Assembly (NCBI GenBank): GCA_031293105.1
Contig: JAUMSA010000336.1
Coordinates: 1-5,819 of the forward strand
Direction of reading: 5' to 3'
DNA length: 5,819 nt
From: Butyricicoccus sp.
GTDB lineage: Bacteria; Bacillota; Clostridia; Oscillospirales; Butyricicoccaceae
Position 1 is the stretch's first letter. Each line of letters opens with the position of its first letter. A model generated the notes under the pieces. The model did not search any database. It was not told where the DNA came from and was given only the letters and a program-made list of their open reading frames with translations. Positions 5,734 through 5,819 of this stretch are shown here, in pieces. Made by a program: the position numbers and the translations under genes.

Positions 5734-5760
5734 CAGCCTCTGAATCGCAGAGGCTGTTTT
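5734..5760 (+). terminator. Intrinsic terminator of the permease-dat operon
   Basis: A 9-bp perfect stem, CAGCCTCTG (5734-5742) with CAGAGGCTG (5748-5756), encloses the loop AATCG and is followed by TTTT (5757-5760). It starts 12 nt after the aminotransferase stop codon. The bases after it (5761-5819) show no gene start or convincing promoter. Confidence 0.87.
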
Positions 5761-5819
5761 GCTGGGCAGAGCAGGGGCGCTGTATACAATTGGTGTGGAA
5801 AGACGTTGCCATGCAGACA

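Noticed and set aside
5759..5790. Possible promoter TTGCTG-N18-TATACA on the plus strand after the terminator
   Set aside because: Its -35 overlaps the terminator T-run, both boxes are imperfect, and no gene start is visible in the remaining bases.

Overview
The window looks like a chromosomal segment of a low-to-mid GC Gram-positive bacterium, most likely a gut-type Clostridia (Oscillospiraceae/Ruminococcaceae-like) species. This rests on strong AGGAGG-type ribosome binding sites, consensus TATAAT promoters, very tight operons, and protein families typical of Clostridia (YafY/WYL regulator, GyrI-like protein, stand-alone TfoX N-terminal domain, YkvI-like permease). The taxonomic placement is inference from style and family, not from a marker gene. 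No rRNA, tRNA, CRISPR array, insertion sequence or clear mobile element was seen.

Left module (about 1-2504, all minus strand). One promoter near 2468-2476, with a perfect 9-bp inverted repeat just upstream (2481-2504), drives a compact operon. In transcription order it holds a WYL-domain regulator (2436-1525), a short TfoX/Sxy N-terminal-domain protein (1523-1200), a GyrI-like small-molecule-binding protein (1197-559), a SnoaL/NTF2-like small protein (481-47, or from 562), and the first 11 codons of another gene running off the left edge (33-1). Junctions are 1-2 nt, an ATGA overlap or 77-nt gap (depending on the SnoaL start chosen), and 13 nt. Most ribosome binding sites lie inside or beside the preceding gene, so co-transcription and translational coupling are very likely. 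The theme is a self-regulated response module for small molecules or stress whose ligand is unknown.

Spacer (2505-2681). A fairly AT-rich stretch without a supportable gene, closed by a long hairpin terminator (2640-2679) belonging to the next gene.

Right module (2682-5760). A LysR-type regulator on the minus strand (3593-2682) is divergent from a two-gene plus-strand operon: a YkvI-like LeuT-fold membrane permease (3717-4862) and a D-amino-acid aminotransferase (4876-5721), followed by a terminator (5734-5760). The 123-bp divergent region has two near-consensus promoters back to back that share their -35 bases. It also has a textbook LysR T-N11-A dyad centred at about -65 from the predicted permease start and sitting on the predicted lysR start. 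The simplest reading is an inducible uptake-and-transamination pathway for an amino acid, plausibly a D-amino acid. The substrate is inferred from the aminotransferase, since the permease family is poorly characterised.

The last 59 bases (5761-5819) hold nothing I can identify.
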